Below, in pieces: positions 46,815-64,000 of a stretch of 64,000 nt of DNA. The translations under genes were made by a program, and so were the position numbers. The stretch is from Plumapathes pennacea (lineage: Eukaryota > Cnidaria > Anthozoa > Antipatharia > Myriopathidae), in contig OZ038469.1 in assembly GCA_964036295.1 (NCBI GenBank), positions 12,085,591 through 12,149,590 of the forward strand. The letters run 5' to 3'. The stretch's first letter is position 1; every line of letters starts with the position of its first letter. The notes under the pieces were generated by a model. It was not told the DNA's origin. It worked only from the letters and a program-made list of their open reading frames with translations, and made no database searches.

Positions 46815-47030
46815 ATGGCGGACTTGCGTCGTTGGATGGATTCGAGAGCAAACCCGTGTCAAGAAGAAGCAAAAGCGTCCATGAAATGTTTAGATCAGAA
46901 CAACTACGTCAAGAGTAGGTGCAAGGAATACTTTGAAGCGTACAAAGAGTGCAAAAAAGCATGGAATGCTTGGAGAGCCGAACGTAGGAAACAGGGACTT
47001 CCACCATACGGCAGCGATTACACGAAATAA
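46815..47030 (+). CDS. CHCHD7: CHCHD7-like twin CX9C protein
   Basis: A 71-residue single-exon frame from an ATG preceded by GCAAT. It has two CX9C motifs: [19 protein letters not shown] and [16 protein letters not shown], followed by [17 protein letters not shown]. The NPC...CLDxNNY...RC...Y..C...W order matches CHCHD7/Cox23-type proteins. These are imported into the mitochondrial intermembrane space through the Mia40 disulfide relay and are linked to respiratory-chain assembly. All four cysteines are present. It is somewhat shorter than the human protein at the C-terminus. No signal peptide is expected. Confidence 0.9.
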   Translation: MADLRRWMDSRANPCQEEAKASMKCLDQNNYVKSRCKEYFEAYKECKKAWNAWRAERRKQGLPPYGSDYTK

Positions 47031-47982
47031 GAAACAGAAATGCCGACGGGTCCCAGCTCACGGCATTAGAACTTACTGAAGAATACACATGCAGATGTAC
47101 GAAAACGCGCAGAGCGGAAGGAAGTGGACTAAACGCTTGCTGAATGGTGTGACGGAATTTTTAATCACTCATGGGCTATTGCGATAACCTTCAGGGTTTG
47201 CCAGACGCTGTTTCCTGCTCATTAGGTTGGTGGCCTTAGCATTCAGCGAAGCAGGGAAGGCAACAAGCTACTTGCATCTGAATCGGTGGAATGAGCTTTT
47301 GAACCGTCCCTGATGTATTATATTGATTGATATTAAATTGCATTATATTGATCGATATCTACATCATCAGCAGACCATTAAATTGTACAAATTGTATCTT
47401 CTTGTTTTTGTCACACATGTTCATGTTATGCCCCTACGGTATATTTTTTAACACAGGGCTGACCCTGGGTATACAACTTACACTGTGCCATACCATTAAA
47501 TATATGCACTCCCCTATCGAGGGTAGCCCCTTGAATATGACCACAAGTTGGACCCCCATGATTTTCACACAACCTAATCCAATGGAAAATTGACTGTAAA
47601 AAGTGATGCACACCAGCTTCCATATATCTATTCACTTAAATCCCTCCATCGCCCTCCTGGAAATCAGGCATTTTTCAGGAGGCGCATTGTGGTATCCCCC
47701 ATTATGCCCCCTTCCCTCCCATTGATATTCCACATCCCTCAAGGGGTGGGCATAAATAAAACGCATATCCCACTTCAACATCTTGATTAGGGTTGGTGTC
47801 ATTCAAAGCACAATTAGGCTAATCCAGGGTTATTTAAACTCTTTTTGTCATTTTTAAACCTGAAAATGAGTGGCTTTCATTAAAAACATTTCCATGCTTT
47901 TGAGCGAGAACAAAATTTAATGATACTTTGCTGACCACAGGGTTGACAGAATGAATTTAGTTAATCCTGTTGTTAGCTTACT

Positions 47983-48216
47983 GGGCCGGTTTTTCGAAAG
48001 CCAATTAAGCTAATCCAGGATTAACGGAATTCTGACAACCTCTCTGCCGATAAAATGCAGGGTTTTGTTCAAATATGGATTAAAAAGCTTGTTTTAGCTG
48101 TATACGTATCAAGGAAATTATTGCAGGACAAAATCTTCACATTTTCAGGCTTATAAATGACAAGAAAGTTTACACCTAATCCAGGATTAGCCTAATCGTG
48201 CTTTGAAAAACCGGGC
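47983..48216. mobile_element. MITE, family with GGGCC(C)GGTTTTTCGAAAG ends, copy 1
   Basis: The left end GGGCCGGTTTTTCGAAAGCC... AAGCTAATCCAGGATTAACG is mirrored by CCTAATCCAGGATTAGCCTA... TTTGAAAAACCGGGC. A second copy lies at 54092-54332 in a golgin-84 intron. Confidence 0.85.
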
Positions 48217-48434
48217 ACAACTGAGGCCTGGAATATGTGTGTAACGTATAGACTCCATGCAAAAAGAGTGGAGGACTGGGAATGAACAGCTCAAAAGAGA
48301 ACCACCAATAGTTCATGAAAAAGCATGTTTCAGATGGCATCTCTGTGCAATTTGAATGTCATGTATTAAATTGAAGCAGAGTTTATTTAAACTCAAAGTG
48401 CAGGAAAAACATAAAAGTGAGGCTAGTAAGGCCA

Positions 48435-48613
48435 GGGTGCGTTTCTATAATAGATCCATGATCCAAAGTATCCAATTTTGGATATGATCCAGTGAATCCG
48501 TCCTCAGTGTGGATCACATGGATTCATTATCCGGATTTGGATTTCAGTAAAGAAACAGAGAATCTGTTTTTGGATTTGTGATCCAGATTTGGATTCCTAA
48601 AAAGAAACACACC
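48435..48613. mobile_element. Small MITE with GGGTGCGTTTCT ends
   Basis: GGGTGCGTTTCT at the left and AGAAACACACCC at the right are inverted repeats with one or two differences. The interior is built of TGGATC / GATCCA motifs that can fold on themselves. Confidence 0.75.
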
Positions 48614-49315
48614 CTTAGTCACACGTGGATTTCTGTGTGCGTAAGCAAAAGAGTATGCTGTCAGTTATTACTTTCGAGGTGCGACGGCTGACGTGCCCCA
48701 CCGGTCCGACGGTCGTACCGGAAAGGAAGCGAATTGCCTCGCACAAGCTGAGCCCACGAACTGTCCGGAACCAATGAGCATGCGCAAAGGAAATGACACG
48801 TTTATAGCACAACAACATGGCGATATGTCTGGAGATTTTCTGCTAAAACTTCAGTACTGACAGGGTAGACAGTCGGTAAGTAAGTATAAAATAACGTACC
48901 AATGTATCTTTAACCTCCTGAAGCGTCGAGGAGCGGAAATTCGAATTTTTTCTGGTGTGAAACTCAGGCGACATTCGTGTGGTTCATCTGGTGCTTTAAA
49001 AGTTAAATGGGTTTCTTTCGACTGTTGTTTTCTTGATATTACTCAAGAATCGGATTACAGGTTCTTGTTTTTGTGTTAACTCCAATCGGTTTGAGGAATA
49101 AGTCAAGTTATAATTACGCGGTACAAATGATGCCTTCGTTATCTAGATTGTTGATTGTTTTCGAAATGAGGGGTTTTGAAATAAACAAGCTAGTCAAGCT
49201 AAATCGAGAGGATTTGGCTTGACTTCGAAATAACAGTAACTTTGAATTAACCGAGTTCGAAATAACGGGATTCGACTGTATCTCTTTCTGTTCCAGTTCA
49301 GTCCACTGGACTACA

Positions 49316-62690
<13,375 letters not shown>

Positions 62691-64000
62691 TGAACCATTT
62701 CCAAAATGAATTCAGGATATCATGTCCGCGTTCATCCGCCTCAGTTCGTCCAATTATCCGACTATACGGTGGCAGCGGTCCAACCGTCGTTCGTTCTCAA
62801 TGCCTCCGTTCTCTAGAGCGGGAATCTTGTATGTAACATTTGGAAGGGGAGACGATTTGAGTTTCGCCGGCAAGCAGGGGGATCTGTTTTTGGAATGCCA
62901 AGAAGATTGCGCAGATAATGTGAAGTAGTACGCGTACATAGCGTAATGTAAAGGACCTGATTTTGCCCTTCAATGCAGAGACGTGATTTTAGACGGGACG
63001 GGATAGTTTAAATCGTTTACAGTCGTCAAAACAGAGAAAAGCGCCACTTCTCAGTGCAGTCCAAGGACGATATAAAATCTGTAAATACTTTCAGTATTTA
63101 TTTAAAATAGATTACTTGTGTTAATTGCAAACAGTGTGAGGTAATAAATAGGAGGATGTAGTTTGTTAGGGATATAAATGGTTCATATACTGTAACGTGG
63201 TGTACTACCCCGGGAGGGAGGGAGGAGGTACTCCTCAAAATTTTGGGTGGGAGTGTGCCGCCCGGGAATGAAAACCCTTACCCTATTTCAGACCAAAATT
63301 TGCGATTTTTGACAGTATTTCAGACCAAAATTTGCAATTTTCGACCCTATTTTACACCAAAATGCGCAATTTTCGACCCTATTTCAGACCAAATATCAAA
63401 ATCTCCGACCCTATTTCAGACTAAAATGCTGAAAATGATACCCTTTGGGGCGGCACATACCTATATGGCTCATATATGGGAGTACCCCCCCCCCCCCCCC
63501 CCCCCCCCGGGTGTACTACACGGTGTCCAAAATGGGTAACGAAGAATAGTGATCAACTTTTGCTTCCTGACCTGGTTTGAATTTTCCTGGACACGTAAAG
63601 ATAACAGATTCCGTCGGTCTTCTCTCCCGGCCAGGCTTCTTTGACCATCTGATATGAGCCAAGGGTTCCACCTTACACCTTCAAAACATTTATTCATATT
63701 CTTATTTCCTATGTTTCCTTGAAGCGGTAGCGCTCATCACACGGGTTGCTTCTGTAGTGAGAAACCAATTTTTCTCCAAGCAGGAAAACTTCCAAGGTCA
63801 CGCAACTACACTGAACAAGAAAGGGAAATTAATAAAAACAGAGAAACATTAATAAGCGAGCGGTTGGCACCCCAACGATTGAAGCGGACGGGAGGTCGTG
63901 ATACCTTGCTCCTCTACTGGCTTATGCACTAAGTGGACTAGATGTCCTGTTGCTTTATGTACATCTGTCATCTTTCTAAAAAGGTTTTATTTCGCTTTTA
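62691..64000. other. Region downstream of golgin-84
   Basis: Contains the golgin-84 3' UTR and flank and a tandem repeat at 63285-63435. No further gene is supported before the window ends. Confidence 0.45.
63285..63435 (+). repeat. About 34-bp tandem repeat, CCCTATTTCAGACCAAAATT units
   Basis: Four to five units of ACCCTATTTCAGACCAAAAT followed by TTGCGATTTTTCG-like sequence. A related TCTGAAAT-rich tract lies at about 58440-58720. It is flanked by GGGTGGGAGTGTGCCG and a C run. Confidence 0.88.

Larger units (their letters stand above)
47031..49296. other. Intergenic region between the CHCHD7-like gene and golgin-84
   Basis: Contains two MITEs (47983-48216 and 48435-48613). No coding region is supported; the first non-coding part of GOLGA5 probably starts near 48800-48900. 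Confidence 0.45.

Overview
This is animal nuclear DNA, most likely from a cnidarian and probably an anthozoan such as a stony coral. Genes have many introns with GT-AG borders. Recognisable products are conserved metazoan proteins: mitochondrial PNPase, a TFAM-like HMG-box protein, a CHCHD7-like CX9C protein, golgin-84 and a rhodopsin-type GPCR. Intergenic DNA is AT-rich and crowded with MITEs, fold-back elements and cut-and-paste transposon remnants. The species assignment is inference; no marker gene settles it.

Layout. 0-4.3 kb: last six exons (+) of an unidentified leucine-rich protein with an acidic tail. 5.5-6.3 kb: an uninterrupted (+) reading frame for a TFAM-like mitochondrial protein with three HMG boxes instead of two. 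8.4-22.0 kb: a complete 28-exon (+) PNPT1 gene whose splice phases all agree, giving 779 residues. 23.7-36.3 kb: accessory block in which nearly every coding-like segment is on the minus strand: a Mutator-like transposase remnant, an apparently intact three-exon protein with a KDZ-associated cysteine-cluster type domain, a hAT-like fragment, unidentified exons, a spliced but broken DDE integrase, a HECT E3 ligase C-lobe broken by one TGA, and the last two exons of an unidentified gene with a lysine-rich tail. 37.9-38.9 kb: single-exon GPCR flanked by related repeat copies. 40.2-42.2 kb: intact Crypton-like tyrosine recombinase framed by perfect 33-bp inverted repeats and followed by a 187-bp near-perfect palindrome. 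42.2-46.8 kb: satellite array and nested inverted-repeat elements. 46.8-47.0 kb: CHCHD7-like gene. 49.3-62.7 kb: nearly complete GOLGA5 gene (+), with one internal splice junction unresolved.

Three housekeeping genes act in or around mitochondria (TFAM-like DNA packaging and transcription, PNPase RNA turnover/import, CHCHD7 intermembrane-space protein); golgin-84 acts at the Golgi. There is no sign of operon-like coupling. The most unusual items are the inverted-repeat-bounded Crypton-like element, the three-box TFAM, the intronic tandem repeat that copies the splice acceptor of PNPT1 exon 20, and the minus-strand transposon/HECT/cysteine-cluster block. Exon borders were assigned by eye from splice signals, frame and family similarity; no search or alignment was run.
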